Shown piece by piece: positions 22,701-32,256 of a stretch of DNA of 64,000 nt. A model generated the notes under the pieces. That model saw only the letters and a list, made by a program, of their open reading frames with translations. It ran no database searches and was not told the origin of the DNA. The position numbers and the translations under genes are program-made. Numbering within the stretch: position 1 is the stretch's first letter; every line of letters starts with the position of its first letter. Source of the DNA: Nematostella vectensis (lineage: Eukaryota; Cnidaria; Anthozoa; Actiniaria; Edwardsiidae); assembly GCF_932526225.1 (NCBI RefSeq), contig NC_064037.1:6926203-6990202 (forward strand), given 5' to 3'.

Positions 22701-25700
22701 CTAAGCCCGGACGACCCGTACACCAAGGACTTTTCAACGCGAACAGCAAGACCAACATGTTTTCGGTGGGTGTTAGCGTCTGTTTACTGTAACGTACATA
22801 CCAAGACCAGCTTGTTCTATGTGAGTGTAAGCGTCTGTTTACTGTAACGCGAACACCATGAACAACATGTTCTCGTTAAGTGTTAACGTCTGTTTACTGT
22901 AACGCGAACACCATGGACAACGTGTTCTCGTTAAGTGTTAACTCCTGTTAACTGTAAAAAAGCCCTTTCCCGCACTAACACATTTTGGTCAGATCTTTTT
23001 AGGTGAGTTGGTTTTATTTCTCTGTATTAATCTTTTATGTTCTAATTATCAGTCCTTTTGGCGGATACCGGAAGAAGACATTGATCGGTAAGACATAAAA
23101 GAGTTTAGTATGTACTAACTATAATACGGCTGGGAGGCCCGTCTTGTGAATTACGTGAACAACAGCAGATTTAGCTATTATCTTGATACTGGTACTGATC
23201 CTATGGCTGCTTCTTCTTGTGTTGTAATTCTTCACATTGCTTTATTGGCTGTTATTGTTGTTTATATAGTTGCCACTTCTTTTATTACTGTTTTTGTTTT
23301 CCTTGCTGATGTTATGGTTTTTTAGTTGCTGTTGTTGCGTCTTTGTTGTCGCCGTTGTTACTTTTGTCGTAGTCGTAGCTGGTGTTGTTGTGGTCGTCAT
23401 TGTTGTGTGGCTGCTTCAGTAGAAACTGTTCTCTGTGTTGTTTCAGGCCTGGTAGTTTCTGCACACACACGTACAAGTCAGTTGATCTTCTGCTTCGCGT
23501 GTTGCGTGAACTGAACGAATGGGACACGTTACTGCAGGTCTCAACCCTGTTATACCGGACACCCGAGGCGGGCAAGTGAGTATTGGACCATACTTCACAG
23601 CCTTTTCCCTCATATAGAGCGACCAATAAACCTTCATGTACTCTCGCAACACCTGCAGCTAAAAATAAATTCTAGATACATTCTTAGATCTTCTAGACAC
23701 TTTTTAAGTTTAGTGGATGGCCGCTGTTTTACCATGTTGCAACCAAATAGATTCCGTGCGTTAGGCGTGTATTTTGGGCCTTTGCACGGAAAACCATAGT
23801 GTACGTCTTCCCATGAAGGGTCACATATTCTAAAAAGTATGCATTTCCCCCATGGAACACGCGCAATAAATTTAGCATAAACTGTTATTAGATTTTTATA
23901 CCCCTTTAAATACTACACGTGTTTCCGCAAGTGCAATTTATACTAATGGTAGCAAAAGGTGTTTGAACTTAAAACTACCATGTACCTCGTTTTCGGAAGA
24001 TAAGAATTTTGGGCAACTCTTAGGCCACAACTACGTTTGCTAATTTTGATTTGACAAATATTGTTGGTATATATGTTTGAGTGTATGTCAGCGTTACTTT
24101 CGATCAGTGGTGGTTTAAGTGCTGTTTTTTAAACTTCAGGAAGTTTCTTCGTGACAACGAGCGTCATTTCCAAGCTAGAAGTGTAAGTTCCTAGATCCGA
24201 GGAATATAATCAGTACGACGGCTAAAACGGCACGACCAGTAACAAATACTATTCAATACTATTCTTGGCGTTAAATTCTAAACTAAAACGATACCTTGAC
24301 TAGATCCCACGAACAGACATAAATAAACTTTATTTCTACAGCAGAAAACTGAGCCGTTTGCGAGTTTACAATGTAAGCGTCAAAGAGCCCGATAGACACT
24401 GAAACTTAGCGTTTTCACGCCTTGGTTTGGTGGAAAATGGATGAAACATGCAATGCAATTCCTTTGGTGCGGCGTTTGAATTCTTAAATTAACCATTGTT
24501 TTCTGCCGTCTCCGTCCCTTTGGGCTCTTGTTAATGTCTCTATACATTTATTTTCGCGCCAGAAACCGTCTCGCTAGTAGTATCCGAAGGCCCTGAGGTC
24601 TGTAGACGCGGCCGCCTGACTTGTTTTATCCGTACTGTTTTCAGGCTGTTGAATTTTCGGTTAACATCATGACAGAGCGCGTGCAAAATCAAGACCCTAA
24701 GGTAACAAGAAACTCATGGGTTGATCCCGAATTTCGGGTGTAAGCGGTCTTGAGAAGGGGGAAGATTTACGGGGGGGGGGGGGGGGGGGTTCCTAGTCCG
24801 GAAGGGAGAGGGAGGGGGAGGGGCAAAGTCAGGATTACATTCTGGCCTTCAAGGCATAATCTATGAAGATCCAGAAACCTCTGTCTCTGTTAGTTTTACT
24901 TGGTACAAAGGTGACAACATTGGCCACTAAAACAAATTACGGACTAGACTACAGCACAAACACCCAGGCCCAATCCCAGGCATACTGGCGGCACCATTAC
25001 CAACAAGGGTAACAAGTGAACTAGGATACCACACTCAGTCATAGCGCAAAGAGTAACATGAACAAGGAAAGCAAGCGTTTTGCAAGGGTGTGTGTTTGCA
25101 CAGAATCCCGAGGTGGGGATCTCTCCAGAAAATTAGCGATAGTCCTATCTTATAGATATGTAGCATGAAACTTCGACCAACTGCTGTCTTTTAGGGGGTG
25201 TTGAAGGATTTCTCCGATTTTGATATCTCTATGGGTATAAAATTCGACCAACTGCTATTCCTAAGGGGGTATTTAACGTCTTTTTTCCGATTGTTAAAAA
25301 TTCTTTCGACCACACCCAATTTGCAATCTCTCAGGGGTAAGAATTTTTGTTGACCACACTAAAGTGCTACCCCCCCCCCCCCCAACGAGCACAGAAGGTT
25401 GACATGGCTATAAAACTGTATTGCAGGATGGCACTAATAGAAGGCTGACTTTTGACACTGTATTGCAGGAAGGCACTAATAGAAGGCTGACTTTTGACAC
25501 TGTATTGCAGGAAGGCACTAATAGAAGGCTGACTTTTGACACTGTATTGCAGGATGGCACTAATAGAAGGCTGACTTTTGACACTGTATTGCAGTGTAGC
25601 ACTAATAGAAGGCTGACTTGTGACACTGTATTGCAGGATGGCACTAATAGAAGGCTGACTTGTGACACTGTATTGCAGGGTGGCACTAATAGAAGGCTGA

Positions 25701-28700
25701 CTTGTGACACTGTATTGCAGGATGGCAGTAATAGAAGGCTGACTTGTGACACTGTATTGCAGGAAGGCACTAATAGAAGGCTGACTTGTGACACTGTACT
25801 ACAGTGTGGCACTAATAGAAGGCTGACTTTTGACACTGTATTGCAGGATAGCACTTATAGAAGGCTGACTTTTGACACTGTATTGCAGTGTAGCACTAAT
25901 AGAAGGCTGACTTTTAACACTGTATTGCAGGGTGGCACTAATAGAAGGCTGACATGTGACACTATATTGCAGGGTGGCACTAATAGAAGGCTGACTTTTG
26001 ACACTGTATTACAGGATGGCACTTATAGAAGGCTGACTTTTGACACTGTATTGCAGGATGGCACTAATAGAAGGCTGACTTGTGACACTGTATTGCAGGA
26101 TGGCACTAATAGAAGGCTGACTTTTGACACTGTATTGCAGGATGGCACTAATAGAAGGCTGACTTTTGACACTGTATTGCAGGGTGGCACTTATAGAAGG
26201 CTGACTTTTGACACTGTATTGCAGGGTGGCACTTATAGAAGGCTGACTTTTGACACTGTATTACAGGATGGCACTAATAGAAGGCTGACTTTTGACACTA
26301 TTGCGGGGTGGTACTAATAGAAGGCTGGCTTGTGACACTGTATTGCATGGTGGCACTAATAGAAGGCTGACTTGTGACACTGTATTGCAGTGTAGCACTA
26401 ATAGAAGGCTGACTTTTGACACTGTATTGCAGGGTGGCACTAATAGAAGGCTGACTTTTGACACTGTATTGCAGGATGGCACTAATAGAAGGCTGACTTT
26501 TGACACTGTATTGCAGGGTGGCACTAATAGAAGGCTGACTTTTGACACTGTATTGCAGGATGGCACTAATAGAAGGCTGACTTGTGACACTGTATTGCAG
26601 GGCGGCACTAATAGAAGGCTGACTTGTGACACTGTATTGCAGGAAGGCACTAATAGAAGGCTGACTTTTGACACTGTATTGCAGTGTAGCACTAATAGAA
26701 GGCTGACTTTTGACACTGTATTGCAGGATGGCACTAATAGAAGGCTGACTTTTGACACTGTATTGCAGGATAGCACTAATAGAAGGCTGACTTGTGACAC
26801 TGTATTGCAGGAAGGCACTAATAGAAGGCTGACTTTTGATACTGTATTGCAGTGTAGCACTAATAGAAGGCTGACTTTTGACACTGTATTGCAGGATGGC
26901 ACTAATAGAAGGCTGACTTTTGACACTGTATTACAGGATGGCACTAATAGAAGGCTGACTTTTGACACTGTATTGCGGGGTGGTACTAATAGAAGGCTGG
27001 CTTGTGACACTGTATTGCATGGTGGCACTAATAGAAGGCTGACTTTTGACACTGTATTGCAGGATGGCACTAATAGAAGGCTGACTTTTGACACTGTATT
27101 GCAGGATGGCACTAATAGAAGGCTGACTTTTGACACTGTATTGCAGGGCGGCACTTATAGAAGGCTGACTTTTGACACTGTATTGCAGGGTGGCACTAAT
27201 AGAAGGCTGACTTTTGACACTGTATTGCAGTGTAGCACTAATAGAAGGCTGACTTTTGACACTGTATTGCAGGGTGGCACTTATAGAAGGCTGACTTGTG
27301 ACACTGTATTGCAGGGCGGCACTAATAGAAGGCTGACTTTTGACACTGTATTACAGGATGGCACTAATAGAAGGCTGACTTTTGACACTGTATTGCGGGG
27401 TGGTACTAATAGAAGGCTGGCTTGTGACACTGTATTGCATGGTGGCACTAATAGAAGGCTGACTTTTGACACTGTATTGCAGGATGGCACTAATAGAAGG
27501 CTGACTTTTGACACTGTATTGCAGGATGGCACTAATAGAAGGCTGACTTTTGACACTGTATTGCAGGGCGGCACTTATAGAAGGCTGACTTTTGACACTG
27601 TATTGCAGGGTGGCACTAATAGAAGGCTGACTTTTGACACTGTATTGCAGTGTAGCACTAATAGAAGGCTGACTTTTGACACTGTATTGCAGGATGGCAC
27701 TAATAGAAGGCTGACTTTTGACACTGTATTGCAGGGTGGCACTTATAGAAGGCTGACTTTTGACACTGTATTGCAGGGTGGCACTTATAGAAGGCTGACT
27801 TTTGACACTGTATTGCAGGATGGCACTAATAGAAGGCTGACTTTTGACACTGTATTGCAGGGCGGCACTTATAGAAGGCTGACTTTTGACACTGTATTGA
27901 AGTGTAGCACTAATAGAAGGCTGACTTTTTACACTGTATTGCAGGGTGGCACTTATAGAAGGCTGACTTTTGACACTGTATTGCAGTGTAGCACTAATAG
28001 AAGGCTGACTTGTGACACTGTATTGAAGTGTAGCACTAATAGAAGGCTGACTTTTTACACTGTATTGCAGGGTGGCACTAATAGAAGGCTGCCTTTTTAC
28101 ACTGTATTACAGGGTGGAACTAATAGAAGGCTGACTTTTGACACTGTACTACAGGGTGGCACTTATAGAAGGCTGACTTTTGACACTGTATTGCAGGATG
28201 GCACTAATAGAAGGCTGACTTTTGACACTGTATTGCAGGGTGGCACTTATAGAAGGCTGACTTTTGACACTGTATTGCAGTGTAGCACTAATAGAAGGCT
28301 GACTTGTGACACTGTATTGAAGTGTAGCACTAATAGAAGGCTGACTTTTGACACTGTATTGCAGTGTAGCACTAATAGAAGGCTGCCTTTTTACACTGTA
28401 TTACAGGGTGGAACTAATAGAAGGCTGACTTTTGACACTGTACTACAGGGTGGCACTTATAGAAGGCTGACTTTTGACACTGTATTGCAGGATGGCACTA
28501 ATAGAAGGCTGACTTTTGACACTGTATTGCAGGGTGGCACTTATAGAAGGCTGACTTTTGACACTGTATTGCATGGTGGCACTTATAGAAGGCTGACTTG
28601 TGACACTGTATTGCAGGAAGGCACTAATAGAAGGCTGACTTTTGACACTATTGCAGGAAGGCACTAATAGAAGGCTGACTTTTGACACTGTATTGCAGGG

Positions 28701-31700
28701 TGGCACTAATAGAAGGCTGACTTTTGACACTGTATTGCAGGGTGGCACTAATAGAAGGCTGACTTGTGACACTGTATTGCAGGGTGGCACTAATAGAAGG
28801 CTGACTTTTGACACTGTATTGCAGGATGGCACTTATAGAAGGCTGACTTTTGACACTGTATTGCAGGAAGGCACTAATAGAAGGCTGACTTGTGACACTG
28901 TATTGCAGGGTGGCACTAATAGAAGGCTGACTTTTGACACTGTATTGCAGGAAGGCACTAATAGAAGGCTGACTTGTGACACTGTATTGCAGGGTAGCAC
29001 TAATAGAAGGCTGACTTTTGACACTGTATTGCAGGGTGGCACTAATAGAAGGCTGACTTGTGACACTGTATTGCAGGATGGCAAGGCCGTCTTGACGCAG
29101 CTGGTGCTCGATACTTACGAGTGTTGGAAAGTTGCCCAAAAATACGAGAAATTTGCCAAGGTATCGTGCTAGCAAATACTGGGGATAGGGCGGTTTCCCA
29201 TTGAAAAAGTCAGCCACATTCAATCGTAAATATCACAACAGCTTCCCCAAATCCGATGAAAATGGTGCTTCCTTAATGCGTGGTATTTTGCTAGGATGAC
29301 AAAATAGCTACTGGCGGAAACTTTTGAAACGCTAACAGATCTATTTACTTTTTAGATGAGCGAGAACCTCGTGGCAAAGGCGTACGAAATGCTCAAGTCT
29401 AGCGGGGTGAGTACCGAGTCTGCTTCAGTGTCACTAAAGTCGTCAGGGTCCGGCGGTATTGTTTTGTTTTCAACCTCTTCTGGGGTTGTTTGATCTTTTT
29501 TTAATTATTTTGGCACTACCCCTTTAATGTGCAAGGGCGAGAAGGAAAGAGGGCCTATGTTAATTATGATTATCAATTAAACTAATGAGGACGTAAGGAA
29601 TAGACCTTCGGCTCTCAATATTAAGTTCGTCCCGGATTTCTCTTTCAACAGCTCGTTTCTGACGATTTATCTGATTCATCTTCCCTTCTTGAACAAGCAC
29701 TGAGATTTTGCCAACAAACCGCCAAGCCACAGGTAGGAATGTACCCTTACGCTCTAGCATCTTAAATTACAGGGGCGGCAGGGTGGTTTCTAAAGGATTG
29801 GAAAGAGGGGGGGTTGGAGGGTCGTGGTTTTGAGGGGGGGAGCGGGTAATCGGTTTTGACACATGTAAATACATGCATTGGATTTATAAATGTAAAAATA
29901 TATTTAAGTACATGGAAAACATGCATTCATGGAAAAAATCAAGCATCAACTCGAAAAAGTAGGGGGAGCAAGTGCCTTCCTTTCCCCATCCGCCGCCTCA
30001 GTATTAGAAAGCTTAAAACTATAAATAGAAAGGATAGAAAACCTTGCCTGATCAGCAAAGAATGTGCTGTTGGTGAATAGAAAGGATAGAAAACCTTGCC
30101 TGATCAGCAAAGAATGTGCTGTTGGTGTTCCTGATTTGATCATTTTGTGTGTTCCTCAGGCAACCCCCCAATCCTGTTCATCATCTGCCGTACACAGCCA
30201 GGAGTCTTCACTTGACAGTCATCCCTTTCCAGAACAAGACATAAGCAAGACAAAGGGACAGGACCAGGAGACAGGCAAGACAAAGGGAGAAAAAGAGTGC
30301 CTCTTCCCTGACCAGGAGACAGACAAGACAAAGGAGCGGAAAGAGGTCTCCTCTGACCAGGAGACAGGCAAGATAAAGGGAGAAAAAGAGTGCCTCTTCT
30401 CTGACCAGGAGACAGACAATACAAAGGAGCGGAAAGAGGTCTCCTCTGACCAGGAGACAGGCAGGATAAAGGGACAGGAAGAGGTCTCCTCTGACCAGAA
30501 GACAGGCAAGATAAAGGGAGAAAAAGAGTCCCTCTTCCCTGACCAGGAGACAGACAAGATAAAGGGAGAAAAAGAGTGCCTCTTCTCTGACCAGGAGACA
30601 GACAAGACAAAGGAGCGGAAAGAGGTCTCCTCTGACCAGGAGACAGGCAAGATAAAGGGACAGGAAGAGGTCTCCTCTGACCAAGAGACAGGCAACATAA
30701 AGGGAGAAAAAGAGCGGTTCTTCTCTGACCAGGAGACAGGCAAGATAAAGGGACGGAAAGATTCCTCCTTCTCTGACCAGAATACAGACATAGCAGTCCT
30801 TTCCTTTGAACAAGGCACATGTAGCAAGCCAAAAGAACTGAAAGATAATGCTGAGGTTAAAAGAGCAGCTGACTTCCCAAATGAGCCTCAACAATCTATG
30901 GATATTGAGTATGGGAACTCAACTGAAGTCACTCCTACAAACGTACTTTCTGAAGAACCTGGATGCCAGAAAGATCCACAAACTGCAAATAAATTGGCGC
31001 CCTCTTCAGTGATCTCTTTCGACGCCTCAAAATCCGGGAATTTTGTCGAAGGATCTGATCCAGCCCTAAACTCACCAAGGAGTGTAGCTCGAGAGAGTTC
31101 ATCGAAGCTTCCTCCATACACTGAAGGCATCTCTGCTAGTCCTGATACTGATGCAATAAAGCGAGGTCATTCAAACTCGAACGAAGCGCTTGAACTCTCT
31201 CTTAAGCCAGAATCGACTTTACTAATTCCCTCTGTAGAAACTTCAACCTCATCCTTTGTAGAAAAGACAACACAGTCGGATGACAAACTTGATCCTACTA
31301 CCCCCTCTTCTGTCCTCCCTGCACTTTCCCTGGCTGATCAATTCTCCCATACCCCTAACATGGAGACAATTTTATCCCAAGCTAAAAACACAAGCAGTAC
31401 AATTATCAGTGGCCCTAGTACCGAAGTGGTATCCATAGCGACATCAGAAAATAATCAACTATCGACTATGGAAACGGAGCAAACTCGTGTGAGTCAAAAA
31501 CCAGAAACTTCAAAAATAGTTGAGAAGAAGACTTTGGTGGCGACAGCGCCTGGTGTTAGTGAATATAAAGAGCCTGCAGTACTTGTCAGCAGTCGGTCAC
31601 CTGTTGAGGGCCGACAACCTGACGAAAAGATGAGTATGCAAACCGAGGTAGCTCCAACATTAGCCGATCAATCATTGATTGACAAGACTATCGCTAAAGA

Positions 31701-31740
31701 ATCTCTAGAGAAAGAAGATGAATTAGGCGGGAATGTGTAA
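7701..31740 (+). CDS. CABIN1: CABIN1 orthologue, multi-exon (N-terminal exons not found)
   Basis: CABIN1 is a TPR-rich nuclear protein of the HIRA histone H3.3 chaperone complex and, in mammals, a calcineurin/MEF2 inhibitor. Exons: 7701-7740, 7856-7950, 8324-8463, 8824-8894, 9016-9109, 9179-9231, 9422-9508, 11915-12001, 13687-13765, 15131-15225, 15665-15835, 16306-16402, 16573-16638, 17160-17192, 17631-17729, 17898-17952, 18204-18291, 18394-18456, 18650-18761, 19046-19098, 19526-19580, 19645-19698, 19793-19993, 20543-20632, 20970-21141, 21274-22262, 22652-22765, 23053-23087, 23447-23575, 24140-24182, 24645-24701, 29077-29160, 29356-29406, 29652-29732, 30160-31740. Phases agree at every junction except 12001/13687. 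Diagnostic stretches include [40 protein letters not shown] and [14 protein letters not shown], in the same order as in vertebrate CABIN1. About 1,800 residues are covered; the vertebrate protein has roughly 2,200. The missing N-terminus may lie left of the receptor duplication. A small exon may also be missing between 13,765 and 15,131. Confidence 0.93.
8000..8215. repeat. Degenerate short tandem repeat in a CABIN1 intron
   Basis: The stretch repeats variants of agtcactcccgaataac at irregular spacing of about 25-35 bp. It looks like an old, decayed minisatellite. No coding signal is seen. Confidence 0.55.
10060..10167 (-). pseudogene. Orphan C2H2 zinc-finger terminal exon
   Basis: On the minus strand, after a run of Ts and a cag acceptor, 36 in-frame codons including a stop encode a zinc-finger linker and finger. 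The peptide contains [11 protein letters not shown], the CRIC cysteine pair, a FKAFNQ core and LVHERR. The linker and the spacing match C2H2 fingers, but the final histidine is missing (HERRN). I found no other exon of such a gene nearby. It may be the last exon of a gene with distant exons, or a relic. It lies antisense in the CABIN1 intron 9,509-11,914. Confidence 0.55.
10340..10520. repeat. Three diverged ~60-bp tandem repeats
   Basis: Three related segments share the pattern acaagtatttaggtgatcc followed by agatatc and a pyrimidine-rich stretch, about 60 bp apart. They lie in the CABIN1 intron 9,509-11,914. The rest of that intron (9,509-10,059 and 10,521-11,170) shows no gene I can support. 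Confidence 0.6.
11171..11349. mobile_element. MITE with TTAA target sites
   Basis: A 179-bp element is bounded by TTAA on both sides. Its two ends are inverted copies of each other over about 57 bp (gccctgtgcaaactg and the matching cagtttgcacggggc, then the shared ccagcaatgctgg core). TTAA duplication is typical of piggyBac-type transposition, so this is probably a non-autonomous piggyBac-like MITE. It has no coding capacity. Confidence 0.75.
11671..11938 (+). repeat. 67-bp x4 array spanning a CABIN1 acceptor site
   Basis: Four units of exactly 67 bp start at 11,671, 11,738, 11,805 and 11,872. Each contains a pyrimidine-rich stretch, gtgtag, and the first ~22 nt of the CABIN1 exon (ataagcgagcttg). 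Only the fourth unit continues into coding sequence at 11,915. The first three hold decoy acceptors followed by an in-frame TAG, so their use would truncate the protein. Confidence 0.9.
12211..12595. mobile_element. MITE with cctccatgggaaaac terminal repeats
   Basis: A 385-bp segment begins cctccatgggaaaac and ends with its exact inverse. Inside are several cgtgctcac motifs. A related end is found in the opposite orientation at about 23,738-23,822, which supports a mobile family. No open frame of note. Confidence 0.7.
12851..12914. repeat. 36-bp duplication
   Basis: Two nearly identical copies of an accttcacgc..cttatagaaatgtct unit lie side by side in the CABIN1 intron before exon 13,687. 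Confidence 0.7.
13197..13640. repeat. ~46-bp minisatellite, about 9-10 units
   Basis: Units read ccccatgggcttgatacg, caggctatgtacaacccc, then acccctccc, with small length changes. The apparent proline-rich frames on both strands are products of the repeat, not genes. The array ends about 45 bp before the CABIN1 acceptor at 13,687. Confidence 0.85.
13795..14950 (-). mobile_element. 5'-truncated non-LTR retrotransposon (CR1/L2-like)
   Basis: The minus strand encodes the end of a reverse transcriptase. A FADD catalytic motif lies near 14,930. It is followed by the thumb/C-terminal region typical of CR1/L2-type LINEs ([52 protein letters not shown]). The open frame from 14,879 to its stop at 13,995 has 294 codons and runs upstream to about 14,945, where the element is broken off. 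The 3' tail ends at about 13,795 in short AATAAA-like repeats rather than long poly-A. It inserted antisense in a CABIN1 intron. With most of the RT and the endonuclease missing it cannot be autonomous. Confidence 0.88.
16660..17046. repeat. GAACACGACCT/GAACCCAATCT minisatellite
   Basis: Alternating 11-bp words related to gaacacgacct and gaacccaatct are repeated for almost 390 bp directly after the CABIN1 exon ending at 16,638. Longer 30-50-bp blocks are repeated near the right end. Frames through it are artefacts of the repeat. Confidence 0.85.
19140..19345. repeat. CAT/ATC trinucleotide microsatellite
   Basis: Interrupted runs of cat/atc with scattered cagcag lie in the CABIN1 intron 19,099-19,525. 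The acidic frame on the reverse strand is an artefact. Confidence 0.9.
21274..22262 (+). CDS. CABIN1: Large disordered CABIN1 exon
   Basis: This 989-nt exon starts phase 2 after ttctgcag and ends AAG|gtaagt. The first part (about 21,360-21,560) repeats loose proline/aspartate motifs such as [10 protein letters not shown]. The middle is Glu/Lys-rich and probably unstructured. Only the last ~40 residues ([16 protein letters not shown] and [14 protein letters not shown]) match the conserved CABIN1 TPR region. Vertebrate CABIN1 has an unrelated low-complexity stretch at the same place, so the exon is homologous by position even though its bulk is not conserved. Confidence 0.92.
22736..22955 (+). 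repeat. 55-bp x4 array spanning a CABIN1 donor site
   Basis: Four 55-bp units begin at 22,736, 22,791, 22,846 and 22,901. Unit 1 holds the last 30 nt of the exon and its donor (tttcg|gtgggt). Unit 2 keeps a donor-like tatgtgagtg. Units 3 and 4 read tcgttaag at the same place, so their donor is lost. The copies are diverged, which makes the array older than the 67-bp one at 11,671. Confidence 0.85.
23738..23822. mobile_element. Fragment related to the 12,211-12,595 MITE
   Basis: The segment with gtgcgttaggcgtg, ttttgggcc and gtgtacgtcttcccatg is the reverse complement of the left end of the 12,211 element, with several substitutions. The other end is not clear. Confidence 0.5.
25393..29076 (+). 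repeat. 42-bp minisatellite (~87 units) ending on a CABIN1 3' splice site
   Basis: About 87 units of 42 bp fill most of the intron before the exon at 29,077. Each has actaatag and ggctgac (branch-point-like), a short T-rich stretch and tattgcag, and the last tattgcag is the real acceptor. Units encode the 14-residue period [14 protein letters not shown]. Two units are 2 bp short (near 26,300 and 28,650), which shifts the frame. The ten units from 28,657 to 29,076 are open and in the same frame as the exon (..[12 protein letters not shown]). Blocks of ten units (26,937 and 27,357) and seven units (28,091 and 28,385) are duplicated inside it. The long frames on either strand are repeat artefacts unless decoy acceptors are used. 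Confidence 0.95.
30024..30127. repeat. 52-bp tandem duplication before the last CABIN1 exon
   Basis: Two essentially identical 52-bp copies (aatagaaaggatag .. gtgctgttggtg) start at 30,024 and 30,076 in the last intron, about 30 bp before the acceptor region of exon 30,160. Confidence 0.9.
30160..31740 (+). CDS. CABIN1: Last CABIN1 exon with internal [10 protein letters not shown] repeats
   Basis: The exon starts phase 0 after gttcctcag and runs 526 codons to a TAA. About 30,250-30,790 encodes roughly a dozen diverged repeats of a Lys/Glu/Asp-rich word ([13 protein letters not shown] and variants). The rest is Ser/Thr/Pro-rich and looks disordered. I see no match to the vertebrate C-terminus, so its assignment rests on phase and continuity with the conserved exons 29,077-29,732, and on the absence of another gene. 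The intron 29,733-30,159 also holds G-rich sequence. Confidence 0.85.
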   Translation, partial: ATPQSCSSSAVHSQESSLDSHPFPEQDISKTKGQDQETGKTKGEKECLFPDQETDKTKERKEVSSDQETGKIKGEKECLFSDQETDNTKERKEVSSDQETGRIKGQEEVSSDQKTGKIKGEKESLFPDQETDKIKGEKECLFSDQETDKTKERKEVSSDQETGKIKGQEEVSSDQETGNIKGEKERFFSDQETGKIKGRKDSSFSDQNTDIAVLSFEQGTCSKPKELKDNAEVKRAADFPNEPQQSMDIEYGNSTEVTPTNVLSEEPGCQKDPQTANKLAPSSVISFDASKSGNFVEGSDPALNSPRSVARESSSKLPPYTEGISASPDTDAIKRGHSNSNEALELSLKPESTLLIPSVETSTSSFVEKTTQSDDKLDPTTPSSVLPALSLADQFSHTPNMETILSQAKNTSSTIISGPSTEVVSIATSENNQLSTMETEQTRVSQKPETSKIVEKKTLVATAPGVSEYKEPAVLVSSRSPVEGRQPDEKMSMQTEVAPTLADQSLIDKTIAKESLEKEDELGGNV

Positions 31741-31907
31741 TTGTTGGTTTACATGCTCATTATAGCCTATTGTGCAGATGTAGTAAAGGGTTGTTTTTTT
31801 TTAAACCTCGCTGCTGTAAACGGTCAATTAAAATTATCTTTGTCAATGGTTGTGGTGGTGTGGTTTTTTTGTCTTTTATTAAAACTATATTTTTTGTATA
31901 TTGCCAT

Positions 31908-31913
31908 AATAAA
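31908..31913 (+). promoter_or_regulatory. CABIN1: Probable CABIN1 polyadenylation signal
   Basis: An aataaa lies about 170 nt after the stop codon in AT-rich DNA. It is the best candidate for the end of the transcript. Confidence 0.5.
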
Positions 31914-32256
31914 CATAATGATTAATTTCTTCCACAACCACATGTTTCCCAATGTAAACTGGACAGCCTAAGGCCATGGAACTAAGAATTATGTAAAGTT
32001 CTTAGGAAGAGCCTTTGGTAATGTCTAAGTTGCATTAGTGCTATGTAAGTTGTTATTCTCTGTGTTGAATATTTATTGTACAAGGGCGACGACCCCTTGT
32101 GCCAAAATGAGAAATCATGTCAGTAACCACTGAAATAAGTTCACTCTGTTTGACAACTTCATCAGTAGTTAAAAAGGTGTATATTCTAATAGATGTTTCT
32201 AGATGGATCTAGTGACCATTTATTATAGCTGGTGATGAAATAAATAATTAATACAC

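Noticed and set aside
26292-28667. A 791-codon open frame and its reverse-strand partners in the 42-bp array
   Set aside because: It is the frame of the tandem repeat, which happens to lack stops on both strands because the unit is 14 codons long. It has no start signal or family, and a 2-bp shift cuts it from the CABIN1 exon frame. Only the ten units next to the exon are in frame with it.
30140-30894. Three ~200-230-codon frames antisense to the last CABIN1 exon
   Set aside because: They mirror the charged coding repeat in other frames; the plus frame is continuous with CABIN1.
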